DNA from: Hyphococcus sp.
GTDB lineage: Bacteria; Pseudomonadota; Alphaproteobacteria; Caulobacterales; Parvularculaceae
NCBI GenBank assembly: GCA_028289605.1
Contig: JANQON010000016.1
Span: forward strand, 62,001-126,000
Direction: 5' to 3'
Length of the DNA: 64,000 nucleotides
In this document: one piece after another, positions 52,593 to 61,812 of the stretch
Numbering within the stretch: position 1 is the first letter of the stretch
Layout: every line of letters begins with the position of its first letter
Program-made: the position numbers and the translations under genes
The notes under the pieces: model-generated
The model's input: the letters and a program-made list of their open reading frames with translations, nothing else
Database searches by the model: none
What the model was told of the DNA's origin: nothing

Positions 52593-55106
52593 ATGACAGG
52601 GCCAGCCCGAACGGAGAAAGATCAATTGAGTTGGACATGCACACGGGAGACTTTTTCTGAAATAGCTCCAGCCGTCTGTGGTGTGACGGTAGACGCTGCC
52701 GTTGCAGGTGATCCAAATCGTGAAGATCCTAATCAGAAATCGATAATTTCAGCGCCCTTGAATGAATCGCTGTTTGTGATTGCCGGGCCGGGAAGCGGCA
52801 AAACGACATCCGCCGCGCTAAGGCTGTTGAAGCTTGTGTATGTCGACGGTGTCGAACCCGATGCTGTCTTTGCGACGACATTTACCAGAAAAGCGGCCGC
52901 CGAGTTGAGGTCGAGGATCATTTCTTGGGGTGAAGGGATGCGGGATGCTCTGAATACCAGAGAACCAACGCGTCGAGATGATTTCGATGCGCTGGACCTC
53001 AATAAAATGATGATCGGCACACTCGACAGTCTAGCGCAAGAAGTCCTGAATGATCATAAGCGCGCAGGCGATCCACGGCCGGCGCCAGTGGAAGAACATA
53101 TCCTCAAATCGCTTCTCCTTACACAAGGGATTTTCCCCTCATCGATCAGCCGTACCCACCGGCGTGCAGACGATCATGCGACAGGACAGTTTCTACGAAA
53201 TTTTTATGGCCGCGAATGGAGTTCGGACCCAGGGCGCGCGACGGCTTTGGTCGAGATTCGACAGCGCCTCCAAAATGACCGAGTAGACCAAGGGCAGCTT
53301 CTGGCGGGACTTCAAGGATCGCCAGATCATCAACCGGTACGAGCGATTCTAAATGTCGTGAACGGATTCGACGACTTTATGCGTGATGCCCAAATCTATG
53401 ATTTTTCGTCGATCAATATCACGTTCCTTGAACGGCTGGCGAATAATACGCTTGAAGACTTCTTGACAAATATAAAATTCGTTCTTGTCGATGAATATCA
53501 AGATACGAATTACTCACAAGAGTCGGTATATTTTCAACTTGCACAGGCAGCGGCTCGCAATGGCGGCTCAATAACCGTTGTGGGTGATGACGATCAGTCT
53601 CTGTACCGGTTTCGAGGTGCGACTGTTGAGTTATTTGCTGGTTTTGAAAACCGCATCCACAATCGAATTGGCGTAACTCCGCGTCGTGTAGCATTGAACC
53701 GGAGCTACCGTTCAACGACAGACATTGTCGACTTTGTAAATCAGTATTCTGTGCTTGATCCTGGTTACCAAGCAGCGCGCGTGTTGAACAAACCACCGCT
53801 TATCCATGGCGACGCCAACACTCAGCGATTTCCAATTTTTGGGATCTTTAGAGACAGTGAACAGGCGGTCGCCGAAGCAATTGCGCAATTCACGGCCCGG
53901 TTAGTGTCTGGACAGACGATCTCGGTTCGATCTGGAGGCATCAACCACAACCTTCGTCTTGATCCCGCCGACGGGTCGGCAGGCGATATAGCGGTGTTGA
54001 CGTATTCAACAGGCGAATATGGCGACCGTAAACCTGACGGCAGACCAGGACGAGAGCGATTTCCACTCAAGCTTCGTGACGCCCTCGAACAGCAAACACC
54101 GCCAGTCTCCATTTTTAATCCTAGAGGTCGTCCACTACGTGACATTCCTTCGGTACAAGAACTGTTGGGAAATATTCTTGATTGTCTCGACCCAGATGGT
54201 CTTGCGCTTGACCGTATTCAGGAACGCTACGATGAAAATGGTGACTTCAGTCCGAGATATGTTCAGAACGCGACGACGCTTTCCGAATGGCGAAATGTCG
54301 CGAGAGGAACTCGCGACTCTCGGTCCCCGGAACTTGCAAGATTCGTAGAAAATTGGGGGATACGTACGCCAACACGACGGATCACGGCAAGGCGCGCCCG
54401 GGTCTCGCTAAATGATATTATCTTTAAGTTAATCAAGTGGCTGCCGAGCTATCAGACAGATATTGAGCATTTGGCTTGGCTCGAGGCTGTTCAACGTGCA
54501 GTGACGGCATCAGCGGTCCTGCAGGGCTTTGCTGGTGATGTCTTATTTGTGCCCAATCAATTTGATGATGAGTTATCAATTAGAAGCGTCATGCACGCCT
54601 ATCAGCGCGTACTCTTTCCGATTGCAGAGGACCTTATAGAGGTCAGCGAAGATGCCTTGGAAACATTGCCACGCGACCGTCTCAACATCATGACGATCCA
54701 TCAATCTAAGGGTTTGGAATTTCCTATTACTATAGTTGATATCGGAGCTGCGATGCAGGACTTGCGCTGGATGCGACCGCGATCTCGCTTTCCAACCGGA
54801 CCCGATACCGTCCATAAGCTAGAGTCGTATTTTCGGCCGTACTGTGACATCGGCCTACCAGCCCGGGATGGATTAGATCGTGCGTTTGACGACCTAGTCA
54901 GGAACTACTTCGTCGCGTTTAGTAGAGCACAAGACGTATTGATTTTAGCGGGGCACACGAAATGCGTTCGCCGTCCGCGAGGGAATGCAAAGCCAGGTCA
55001 ACACGTCGGTGCGGGTTGGTGCCGTCCTGACAATCGAAATCCAGACGGGTCTTGGCCCTGGGAGGGGATGGGCCATCTCGTGTTGATAGAGGATTCCCAC
55101 CTATGA
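52593..55106 (+). CDS. UvrD/Rep-type SF1 helicase
   Basis: An 837-aa ATP-dependent superfamily 1A DNA helicase. Walker A is VIAGPGSGKTT (residues 62-72). FTRKAAAELRSRI is motif Ia, VLVDEYQDTN motif II, GDDDQSLYRFRGA motif III, LNRSYRST motif IV, MTIHQSKGLEFP motif V and YFVAFSRAQDVLIL motif VI. The start at 52593 is tentative. Its stop overlaps the nuclease start (ATGA), so the two make an AddAB- or RecB-like processing pair. It is coupled behind dpdA at 74 bases, so DNA handling linked to modified or unmodified sites is inferred. Confidence 0.88.
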   Translation: MTGPARTEKDQLSWTCTRETFSEIAPAVCGVTVDAAVAGDPNREDPNQKSIISAPLNESLFVIAGPGSGKTTSAALRLLKLVYVDGVEPDAVFATTFTRKAAAELRSRIISWGEGMRDALNTREPTRRDDFDALDLNKMMIGTLDSLAQEVLNDHKRAGDPRPAPVEEHILKSLLLTQGIFPSSISRTHRRADDHATGQFLRNFYGREWSSDPGRATALVEIRQRLQNDRVDQGQLLAGLQGSPDHQPVRAILNVVNGFDDFMRDAQIYDFSSINITFLERLANNTLEDFLTNIKFVLVDEYQDTNYSQESVYFQLAQAAARNGGSITVVGDDDQSLYRFRGATVELFAGFENRIHNRIGVTPRRVALNRSYRSTTDIVDFVNQYSVLDPGYQAARVLNKPPLIHGDANTQRFPIFGIFRDSEQAVAEAIAQFTARLVSGQTISVRSGGINHNLRLDPADGSAGDIAVLTYSTGEYGDRKPDGRPGRERFPLKLRDALEQQTPPVSIFNPRGRPLRDIPSVQELLGNILDCLDPDGLALDRIQERYDENGDFSPRYVQNATTLSEWRNVARGTRDSRSPELARFVENWGIRTPTRRITARRARVSLNDIIFKLIKWLPSYQTDIEHLAWLEAVQRAVTASAVLQGFAGDVLFVPNQFDDELSIRSVMHAYQRVLFPIAEDLIEVSEDALETLPRDRLNIMTIHQSKGLEFPITIVDIGAAMQDLRWMRPRSRFPTGPDTVHKLESYFRPYCDIGLPARDGLDRAFDDLVRNYFVAFSRAQDVLILAGHTKCVRRPRGNAKPGQHVGAGWCRPDNRNPDGSWPWEGMGHLVLIEDSHL

Positions 55107-56311
55107 CGCTGCATGTGAGAAGTCCTGATCATAAGATACCCGAATACAGCCTGACCGGCGATCTGTTGTCTTATCTAAAGTGCCCCCTGCAGTATCGGAT
55201 GTATAATCGTGGCAAGCTTCCGCCATCTGTGCCCGTTCAACAATGGTTTGGCGAGTTTATTCACGGGTGCATGGAAGAAGCTTATGCGCGATGGCTGGAT
55301 GAGGATTGGGGAGACTTCCCACGCACATTCCCATGGAATTGGGACGAACACCTTCGATCCATAGAACTCGCAATTTTTAATCGCTTATTGGCGCGAGGAC
55401 TGCCGCCGCCTCCCGGTCTACTTTACCAACTTGAGCGGCGCGAATACGAGAACGCAACCGAAGATGATCGTGGTATCGCAAGCAAACGGCTTGAAGTAGC
55501 GGTCAATTCGTGGGGCTCGCATTTGTTTCCGCTCATAGAAAAAGCGGAAGTGCGTTTACTCGGGTCAGTCGCTATGCCTCCGGCGACACAGTTTCGAGCG
55601 ACACGATTTTCGGTCACGGGCATCGTCGATGTTTTGAGTTCCGTTCGGCTACGAGAGGCACCGGGCAATAACATCATTATCCGTCGCTTACGTGAAAACC
55701 CGCGCATTCGAGAAGCGATGGACCAAAGCGCAGAACCCTTCGATATCATCATTGACTATAAAGGCATGCGGCGTCCGCCGATTTCCGATCCCTCATGGGA
55801 GCACCAAGCTTGGCAAATCCAAATGTATGCTTGGTTGCGGAGACGTCAGGAACCAAACCGGCGTGTTCTGGCGGGCGTTTTACTATATTTGAACGAATTG
55901 CTTCCGTCCCGAACGGATATGGAACTGCTTGCGCATGATGTCGGGGAAGAAGATACCGACGTCATGCCGAACGCGGTCGATATCCAGCAGATCACGCAAT
56001 ACATGTCGCCAACGCAGCGTCCGGATGACATCATCCTCGAAGAGGAAAAACTGCCAGCGGAACGTGCTCTTACCATGCCATTCAGGGAGGACCGGAGTTT
56101 TCGCCTTGTCGAAGTGGACGACGCTTCACTTCAGCGTTCGGTTACAGAATTCACTGGCGTCGTGTCAGAAATCGAAACCGCCGTTCAAACTGAAATACAA
56201 AGCAGTGATGCGCGTAACGGCTGGACGCCTCGGCGCGATGACAGAACCTGTGTTGCCTGTGATTTCAAATATCATTGTCCGGAGCGCGGGGATGATCCAA
56301 AAATACCTTAG
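55103..56311 (+). CDS. PD-(D/E)XK nuclease, Cas4/AddB-like with Fe-S cysteines
   Basis: A 402-aa nuclease of the RecB/Cas4 branch. The N-terminal motif is TGDLLSYLKCPLQYRMYN (C27), then GEFIHGCMEEA (H54), TGIVDVLSSV, FDIIIDYKGMRR (the D...DYK core) and WQIQMYAWLRR. The C-terminal Cys cluster CVACDFKYHCPERG with C27 would form a 4Fe-4S cluster. The ATG overlaps the helicase stop. It probably cuts or trims DNA with the helicase and is the effector candidate of the module. Confidence 0.85.
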   Translation: MTLHVRSPDHKIPEYSLTGDLLSYLKCPLQYRMYNRGKLPPSVPVQQWFGEFIHGCMEEAYARWLDEDWGDFPRTFPWNWDEHLRSIELAIFNRLLARGLPPPPGLLYQLERREYENATEDDRGIASKRLEVAVNSWGSHLFPLIEKAEVRLLGSVAMPPATQFRATRFSVTGIVDVLSSVRLREAPGNNIIIRRLRENPRIREAMDQSAEPFDIIIDYKGMRRPPISDPSWEHQAWQIQMYAWLRRRQEPNRRVLAGVLLYLNELLPSRTDMELLAHDVGEEDTDVMPNAVDIQQITQYMSPTQRPDDIILEEEKLPAERALTMPFREDRSFRLVEVDDASLQRSVTEFTGVVSEIETAVQTEIQSSDARNGWTPRRDDRTCVACDFKYHCPERGDDPKIP

Positions 56312-56364
56312 CCAATCCTTGATCATTTCCAACGGTATTCGACACACTTCCGAGGTTATATACT

Positions 56365-56940
56365 ATGGAGCTTAATTTTACGCGCCGGTTTTCAATGGCC
56401 CATAGGTTGCTGCAGAGCGGATCAGAAAAGTGCGAAGTACCACACGGACACAATGAACTTGTCACAGCGCGGCTTGCCTATATCGGTGCGCAACCGCTTA
56501 GCCCTGAGTCTAATATCGCTGCTGACTTTACCGATCTCAAAACGGATTGGCATCGCTGGATCGACAAAAGCGTCGACCATGCCTTCCAGTTGGGACTTGA
56601 CGATCCATTAATCGGCTACTTCAAAATCCACGAGCCGCAGCATCTGTCGCGGATATTGGTTACGCCTGGCGATCCCTCAACGGAATGCCTTGCGGCGTTG
56701 CTTTTGTGCAAGTATCAGTGTTTCCTCGCGGCCGTAGACGCACCGTTTGAAGTCTCGTCCATCGAATTGGTCGAAACGCCAACAAATACCGTCGAAATCA
56801 ATAAAACAGACCTTGCGTTGTTTCCGGCACTGTCTAGCGATGGATGGTGGAGACGTCCCGACATGTCGATCAACGATTTCGAACTTGAGAATAATCAGGC
56901 GGCGTCCCGGAGCGAAAAGGCGTCTTTGACGTCCGCATAA
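56365..56940 (+). CDS. QueD-like 6-pyruvoyl/6-carboxytetrahydropterin synthase family protein
   Basis: A 191-aa QueD/PTPS-fold protein. Zinc ligands are FSMAHRL (H13) and CEVPHGHN (H27, H29), the catalytic Cys is C23 and the catalytic Asp-His pair is VDHAF (D71-H72). QueD makes 6-carboxytetrahydropterin in preQ0 synthesis. QueC, QueE and FolE are not nearby. Its presence 53 bases after the nuclease gene ties the module to 7-deazaguanine chemistry. It is longer than typical QueD (about 120 aa) due to insertions and a C-terminal tail; its 3' end overlaps the convergent HAD gene by 46 bases. Confidence 0.85.
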   Translation: MELNFTRRFSMAHRLLQSGSEKCEVPHGHNELVTARLAYIGAQPLSPESNIAADFTDLKTDWHRWIDKSVDHAFQLGLDDPLIGYFKIHEPQHLSRILVTPGDPSTECLAALLLCKYQCFLAAVDAPFEVSSIELVETPTNTVEINKTDLALFPALSSDGWWRRPDMSINDFELENNQAASRSEKASLTSA

Positions 56941-57602
56941 GACTTTATGACGCGATCAGCATCTTGAGCACCAAGTTCGAATTCCCATGAGGGCCGGAAG
57001 CCGCCAGGAAAGTAGAGAGTGGTGAACCCCGCTTCTTTCGCCGGCGTGATGTCCCGATCAAGTTGATCGCCAACGCAAACCCTTGGGCAGGCGTCGCCGC
57101 TTCGTTGGTAGAGATCGTTGAAGAACGCGCGGTTCTTTCGCCCAATTACAAGATCCGAAACGAGCGCATCCAACTTGTGCGTATCTAGATTATCGCGCAG
57201 CCGATCCTCTCGGCCTTCGCTGGCGACGATGATCTCGACGCCCGCGTCGTTCAGCCATTTTAGCGTCGCTCGAACTCCGTTTCTCAGTCTCGGCTTTTGA
57301 GCCAGCACGTCGAAATAGGATGCAACGATTTCATCGATCAGCTTGTCGCTCAACGCTGCAGCGCCAAGTGCATCGACCAGCGCCTGTACCAGCAGAACCG
57401 GCGGATACTTGAGTCCGGCCTCATGTCGTCGCGCAATGTCCTGGTCAAACTGGCGCACGAAAGCGAGACGGTCCCGGCGATCGGTGTTGGCGCCGACGCT
57501 AGCTTCGACCTGTTCGAGAATCGCGAGTTGGGCGTCCGCGAACACTTTGTTCGTGTCCCAGAGGGTGTTGTCGGCGTCAGTGACGAGGAATCCCTGTGCC
57601 AT
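56895..57602 (-). CDS. HAD-superfamily hydrolase
   Basis: A 235-aa haloacid dehalogenase-like phosphatase. Motif I is VTDADNTLWDT (DxDxT), motif II IIVASEGRED, motif III the Lys in IGRKNRAFF and motif IV CVGDQLDRDITPA. The cap is helical (residues about 20-105). The substrate is unknown; nucleotide or sugar phosphates are typical. The GTG/ATG start at 57602 is 3 bases after the neighbouring unknown gene's stop, so they are an operon pair convergent with queD. Confidence 0.85.
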   Translation of the reverse strand: MAQGFLVTDADNTLWDTNKVFADAQLAILEQVEASVGANTDRRDRLAFVRQFDQDIARRHEAGLKYPPVLLVQALVDALGAAALSDKLIDEIVASYFDVLAQKPRLRNGVRATLKWLNDAGVEIIVASEGREDRLRDNLDTHKLDALVSDLVIGRKNRAFFNDLYQRSGDACPRVCVGDQLDRDITPAKEAGFTTLYFPGGFRPSWEFELGAQDADRVIKSYADVKDAFSLRDAA

Positions 57603-57605
57603 GGC

Positions 57606-58685
57606 CTAACGCTCATAGATGGCGAGGACGTTCATGTCAGTCCCCGATTTTAGCGTCGCCACCACCCGGCATCCATATTTGTATCCCCGGTGTACGAAAT
57701 TATAGCCAAAGACGCCGGCATGGGCCTTGCCCGCGGGAACGACGTGCAAGTGACCCGTTGATCCGTCGTCGTCGAAGAGAACTCGAAAATCGATCCACCC
57801 GATACGGCCGGGGCTGCACGCTTTTTCCAGTTCCTGCATGGCTACGCGCGATTTGAAGTTCTGGCTCACGGCGCCCCAATAAGCGGCACGCTTGTCTTTG
57901 TCATTGTCGTCATAGCGTGGCGTCGGGTTTTTCGAAGCCAAGAGTTTTTGGTCGAGCGCCGGGAAAATCGGCCGAAAGTCACCGTCCTCCATCTCTGCAA
58001 CAGTCGGAAAGAGCGGTGCACCCTTGCGAATGTTGACGAACACAAGCGGCCGGGGCGGTGAGTTAAGCAGCTTGTCGAGCTGTTCCGCCGCTAACTCGCC
58101 TTCGAAGTTGGAGAACTGACCCCCGGGTACATCGACAAAGAGAAGGCGTTCGGGAAACTCGGATAGATATTCCACGACCAGATCATTGATCTTCCGTTCG
58201 CTACTTTCGACCGGTTTGCCTTTGACGACATTGCTCTCTTCGTTCTCTCCTGTCCGCGCAATGCTGCCCTCCAATGCAGCTTTCGCTTTGAGCTTTGGGC
58301 CAAGCCAATCAATCAGATTAGGGAGCTTAAATTCAGCCTCGCCTTCCGCTTTGGCGACTCCTTCCAGCGCGGTCGTTACCCTTTTAAAGCTAGTTTTCTC
58401 GACATATTTCTCTTCAAATTCTGGCCAAACAACAGCGTCATGGATGCGTCGAACGAGATCGTCATCAACGAATAATGACGCATCCGTGATCCACCAGAGC
58501 CGGCCGAGATTTTGCGATCTTTCTTCTACATCCAAGGCAGAGTCCTCCATCTTAAGCAGGCTAGCATTTTTTGAACGGGCAGCCCAAGCTTTTAGAGCGA
58601 TTCTGATCACCGGTTTTGCTCGCGCGGTGGATTTTCGGATGAATGGGCAAAGCGGACTTTTGTTTTTCAAAGTGAACCTGTTCAT
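57606..58685 (-). CDS. conserved hypothetical, operon partner of HAD hydrolase
   Basis: A protein of up to 359 aa that I do not recognise. The reliable part begins near LGRLWWITDASLFVDDDLVRRIHDAV (about residue 60); the first 45 residues before an internal ATG (58550) are Lys/Arg-rich and may not be translated. Other visible segments: EYLSEFPERLLFVDVPGGQFSNFEGEL, RPLVFVNIRKGAPLFPTV and TGHLHVVPAGKAHAGVFGYNFVHRGYKYG, a mixed alpha/beta pattern. No signal or membrane helix is seen. Confidence 0.65.
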   Translation of the reverse strand: MNRFTLKNKSPLCPFIRKSTARAKPVIRIALKAWAARSKNASLLKMEDSALDVEERSQNLGRLWWITDASLFVDDDLVRRIHDAVVWPEFEEKYVEKTSFKRVTTALEGVAKAEGEAEFKLPNLIDWLGPKLKAKAALEGSIARTGENEESNVVKGKPVESSERKINDLVVEYLSEFPERLLFVDVPGGQFSNFEGELAAEQLDKLLNSPPRPLVFVNIRKGAPLFPTVAEMEDGDFRPIFPALDQKLLASKNPTPRYDDNDKDKRAAYWGAVSQNFKSRVAMQELEKACSPGRIGWIDFRVLFDDDGSTGHLHVVPAGKAHAGVFGYNFVHRGYKYGCRVVATLKSGTDMNVLAIYER

Positions 58686-59072
58686 TGAGGTACGATGCCA
58701 TCGTGTATGCTGACCGAAACCAAGAACGTCACAGGTTTAGTGATTACGAACCCTGATGTGTAGAAATGCGATGGCCGCCAAAGTGAACTTCAGCATTATA
58801 CAATTGACCAGTGAAGCAAGCGAGAAAACAATTCCTACTCTGCGGCTCCACGCCCGCAATGGGGTGACGGGCCTGAGCTATTGAGCAAACTCGCGCGTAA
58901 TTCCGTTGCTAAACCAGCACGTATGATCAAAAATGCAACTGCCAACTTTGGATCATATCGATTGAATATAGGGAGTCATTCGATTTGCAAGATATTCAGT
59001 CGATACCTTCCTTCACACCAAATATGCTCGTCCACACCGTAGTCGTAGAAAACCGGCAGAAACATATGCGCT
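58686..59072. other. intergenic, 387 bases, divergent promoters
   Basis: A+T-rich spacer between the leftward unknown/HAD pair and the rightward TrmB-like gene. No ORF, repeat or hairpin stands out. Confidence 0.35.
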
Positions 59073-60188
59073 ATGGCTAAATCAACCTCTAAGAATGACG
59101 AGCTAGTCTTACGTTTGCGAGCCTATGGATTGCCGGTGCCGGCCAGCGAGTTATATGTTTTTTTGCTAACACAAGGCGCATCAACGCGTCAGAAGATCCT
59201 AAGAAGCCGAGTAGTCGCCTTCGACGAAATTCAGCCAAGCCTTTTCTTATTGTCGCACTTGTTTCTTGTGGCGAAGCAACAGTTTCGCGAAAAGGAGCGG
59301 TACTACGCTGTAGATCCGCAGATCGCATGGAAATGGCAAGAGTTTAGACAGGTCTGGGATGTTTTAAAGGAAATTGTGCCCACGGGCTCCAAACCTGCAT
59401 TCAAGGACGCGAAAGACGAACGCAGGGTCTCAATCATTAGGGACATTCGAGAACGAACGTCGGACTTCTTTGAACGAAGCCCCTTCAGTTGTGTTCGCGG
59501 GGGTAGAGGAAGGCCGCAATTCGACGAGGGCGATTATGCTCACGTGTGCGCAGAAGCAATCTCTTTGGCGTCGAAGCGCTTTGTGGCGGTTGATCGTCCA
59601 CCCAATGATACTGCGTCGCTACCAATTTTTTGGTCAGCGATCACGGAAAGAAGGAAAAACGGCGTTTTCTATGACCGGGTAGTCTCGATAGAAGAGGCTT
59701 TCCATCATGGTTTAGATATTGTTGAGCGAGACGTTAATGACATTGGTATCGACATATATTTTGCAGACCACAAGCTTTTTAAAAACACTTACTACGTGGT
59801 CGACGACTACTGCGCGATCATTAGAAATGAGGACCGGAGCGATCAAATTGTGAGTCGTATCACATACGACAAAGGCAAGATTCAACGACTACTTAGACAC
59901 GCTACTCAGCTCCAAGGCCAATGTGTGCACGCAAGACAGCTAATTGATTCCCTGCGATCATACGCGGCAAAACGCATTTCAGAACTGCCTAATCTCACGG
60001 TCGAGGAACGCGACTCCATCAGCAAGATCATTTCAATGGGTAAGTTTGCAGATTTGAGGGGCGCGAGCGATGATCTGCTTGCTTCACTGGTTGCAAGAAA
60101 GCTCGTTGCACCTCTGGATGAAGGTTTTTCGCTGAACATCAAGAGTCACAGGGGGCAAGGTCTAACCTGGTTGCCGTCTTATCAGTGA
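59073..60188 (+). CDS. TrmB-like HTH protein
   Basis: A 371-aa protein. The N-terminus (VLRLRAYGLPVPASELYVFLLTQGASTRQKILR, residues about 12-44) resembles the winged helix of TrmB-like regulators, with a following coiled segment. The C-terminal part has ERRKNGVFYDRVVSIEEAFHHGLDI and VVDDYCAIIRNED, reminiscent of the PLD-like sensor of that family. It is a transcription regulator candidate for the converging operon it overlaps by 27 bases, or for the divergent pair. The assignment is tentative. Confidence 0.5.
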   Translation: MAKSTSKNDELVLRLRAYGLPVPASELYVFLLTQGASTRQKILRSRVVAFDEIQPSLFLLSHLFLVAKQQFREKERYYAVDPQIAWKWQEFRQVWDVLKEIVPTGSKPAFKDAKDERRVSIIRDIRERTSDFFERSPFSCVRGGRGRPQFDEGDYAHVCAEAISLASKRFVAVDRPPNDTASLPIFWSAITERRKNGVFYDRVVSIEEAFHHGLDIVERDVNDIGIDIYFADHKLFKNTYYVVDDYCAIIRNEDRSDQIVSRITYDKGKIQRLLRHATQLQGQCVHARQLIDSLRSYAAKRISELPNLTVEERDSISKIISMGKFADLRGASDDLLASLVARKLVAPLDEGFSLNIKSHRGQGLTWLPSYQ

Positions 60189-61127
60189 TATTTGGGTGCA
60201 AAATGACACCAGCAGTGCGAATGCGGCAGCGACACGCAGCACTGTGTCCCAATCAAAACCGACCAAGAAAATAGTAATAGCCAAAAGAGGACCGACCCAG
60301 TGTCCAATCTCTTCCGCGAGATCCATCTCAGCCTCGGGGCCGCCCAATCTGTGGATGCAGTAAACCGTCCCTCCTCCTAGCCCAGTCGCGACCCACAAGA
60401 TAGTCGAATAGCCATTGGCGGTATCGCTTGACATTAGCAACAAAACTGCGGCGACGAACACATGCCCCAACGACAACGTCCTCGAGTAGTTTACTTTCCC
60501 AAAGATGGGTTCGACTGCCAAGTAAATGATCCATCCTGCGGCGAACGCTGCACCGACAGCCGCCAGCGGGATATTGTCTTTCTCGTGCAGGATCCACGCT
60601 ATCCCATAGGCGTATAGGAAGTAATGGATTTGATGAAACACCATAACTGTCGACATAAAAGACCACTGGCGCTTTTTTACAGGTTGTCGCTTTTTGAGCA
60701 TTCGAAAATTACTATGGGCTCCTAGCAAGATTGCACATAGTATCCATCCGAACAGCGCTATACCAGGGATATAGAAGAGTCCTCCAACAACAAATCCAAG
60801 AACACGATACGTCCGTTTTGTCAGTACTCTGGACCCATCCTGGTAATGCCCGCGAACATATTGAAGGTTTTGCGCAAGCGAAGCAAACACCGGTGCGAGA
60901 TATAATCCACTGTTGAGTAGAACGGCTGCAAGGACAAAAGATAATTCGAACAGTCTTTGACAGACCGGATACGGTCTCGCGTATTTGGCGAGCGCATTTC
61001 CTATTTGCCATGAGAAGCCATACAAGAGGCCAAGCCAGGGCAAGCCCTCGGCTATGCTCAATGCAAGTACAAGCGCTCCACACTCGAAGATGCCAGTACA
61101 AAGCGACAGGAGCAGGTACCTGTTCAC
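60162..61127 (-). CDS. multi-pass membrane protein, possible transporter
   Basis: A 321-aa protein with about ten hydrophobic segments (LLLSLCTGIFECGALVLALSI, GLYLAPVFASLAQ, VLGFVVGGLFYIPGIALFGWILCAILLGA, VGAAFAAGWIIYLAV, ...FALLVSFCTQISLI). It resembles half-size MFS/permease proteins but no motif fixes the family. Its start overlaps the end of the phosphoribosyltransferase gene (ATGA), making it the last gene of the radical SAM operon. Export of the operon's product is a reasonable guess. Confidence 0.6.
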   Translation of the reverse strand: MNRYLLLSLCTGIFECGALVLALSIAEGLPWLGLLYGFSWQIGNALAKYARPYPVCQRLFELSFVLAAVLLNSGLYLAPVFASLAQNLQYVRGHYQDGSRVLTKRTYRVLGFVVGGLFYIPGIALFGWILCAILLGAHSNFRMLKKRQPVKKRQWSFMSTVMVFHQIHYFLYAYGIAWILHEKDNIPLAAVGAAFAAGWIIYLAVEPIFGKVNYSRTLSLGHVFVAAVLLLMSSDTANGYSTILWVATGLGGGTVYCIHRLGGPEAEMDLAEEIGHWVGPLLAITIFLVGFDWDTVLRVAAAFALLVSFCTQISLIRRQPG

Positions 61128-61798
61128 ACCGTCCTCTTGGCAACCCCAAAGGCGGCGCTGTCAAGTTCAGCCCAATTTGGATGTTCAGGGGTCCAGCCTC
61201 CTTCAATAAATTCTCTGATCAGTTGGCGTACTCGCTCTGAGAAAACGCCAACGTTAGCGGCTGCGTCCAGAAGTTCGGAATAGGTTCCGCAATAGCCAAA
61301 GACTCTTTCATCTTCGCGCCAGTGAGATGGCGAAAGTTCGCGCATATCGATTATCGAGTAGTACCCAACGACCTCTCCGCCCTGACGCCTCACGTTTTCT
61401 TCGAACCCACGGATTGATTGCCCAGTCCAGATTGCGTCCTCAATGACAACGACCTTACAGCCATCGACATCTGCCCCCCGAGTTCCAGGCTCATCTTTGA
61501 CGTGACCTTTGTAACCGGCTTTACGAGCGTACGCGAACTTGAACCCGTCGTTTATCGCCATTGACGCTGCGAGAGGTACACCAGCACTTTCGGCGCCAAC
61601 AACTACCTCCGCTGCGACGCTTTTTGCGAATTTGGAAGCGTGTTTGGAAATCTCAAGCCAAACTTCTTTCTCGGCATAGATGTTCTCGAGAAAGATCGGC
61701 TTAAATGGAAGAAGAACCTCGCCATCGAACTCCGTGATGCCGGGCTGGAACATGTTCTCTACTGAAGCAATCGCTTCCACAAGCATAAATCGATCCAT
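61124..61798 (-). CDS. orotate phosphoribosyltransferase-like PRTase
   Basis: A 224-aa phosphoribosyltransferase. The PRPP-binding loop KVVVIEDAIWTGQSIRG spans residues 115-131 and VVVGAESAGVPLAASMA (about 66-82) matches the OPRT nucleotide site. A flexible catalytic loop may be KAGYKGHVKDEPGTRGAD. The start is either ATG 61798 or TTG 61807. It differs from housekeeping pyrE by company: two radical SAM genes and a membrane protein. It may attach ribose-5-phosphate to a modified base or heterocycle. Confidence 0.8.
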   Translation of the reverse strand: MDRFMLVEAIASVENMFQPGITEFDGEVLLPFKPIFLENIYAEKEVWLEISKHASKFAKSVAAEVVVGAESAGVPLAASMAINDGFKFAYARKAGYKGHVKDEPGTRGADVDGCKVVVIEDAIWTGQSIRGFEENVRRQGGEVVGYYSIIDMRELSPSHWREDERVFGYCGTYSELLDAAANVGVFSERVRQLIREFIEGGWTPEHPNWAELDSAAFGVAKRTV

Positions 61799-61812
61799 TT
61801 TACCCAAGCACC

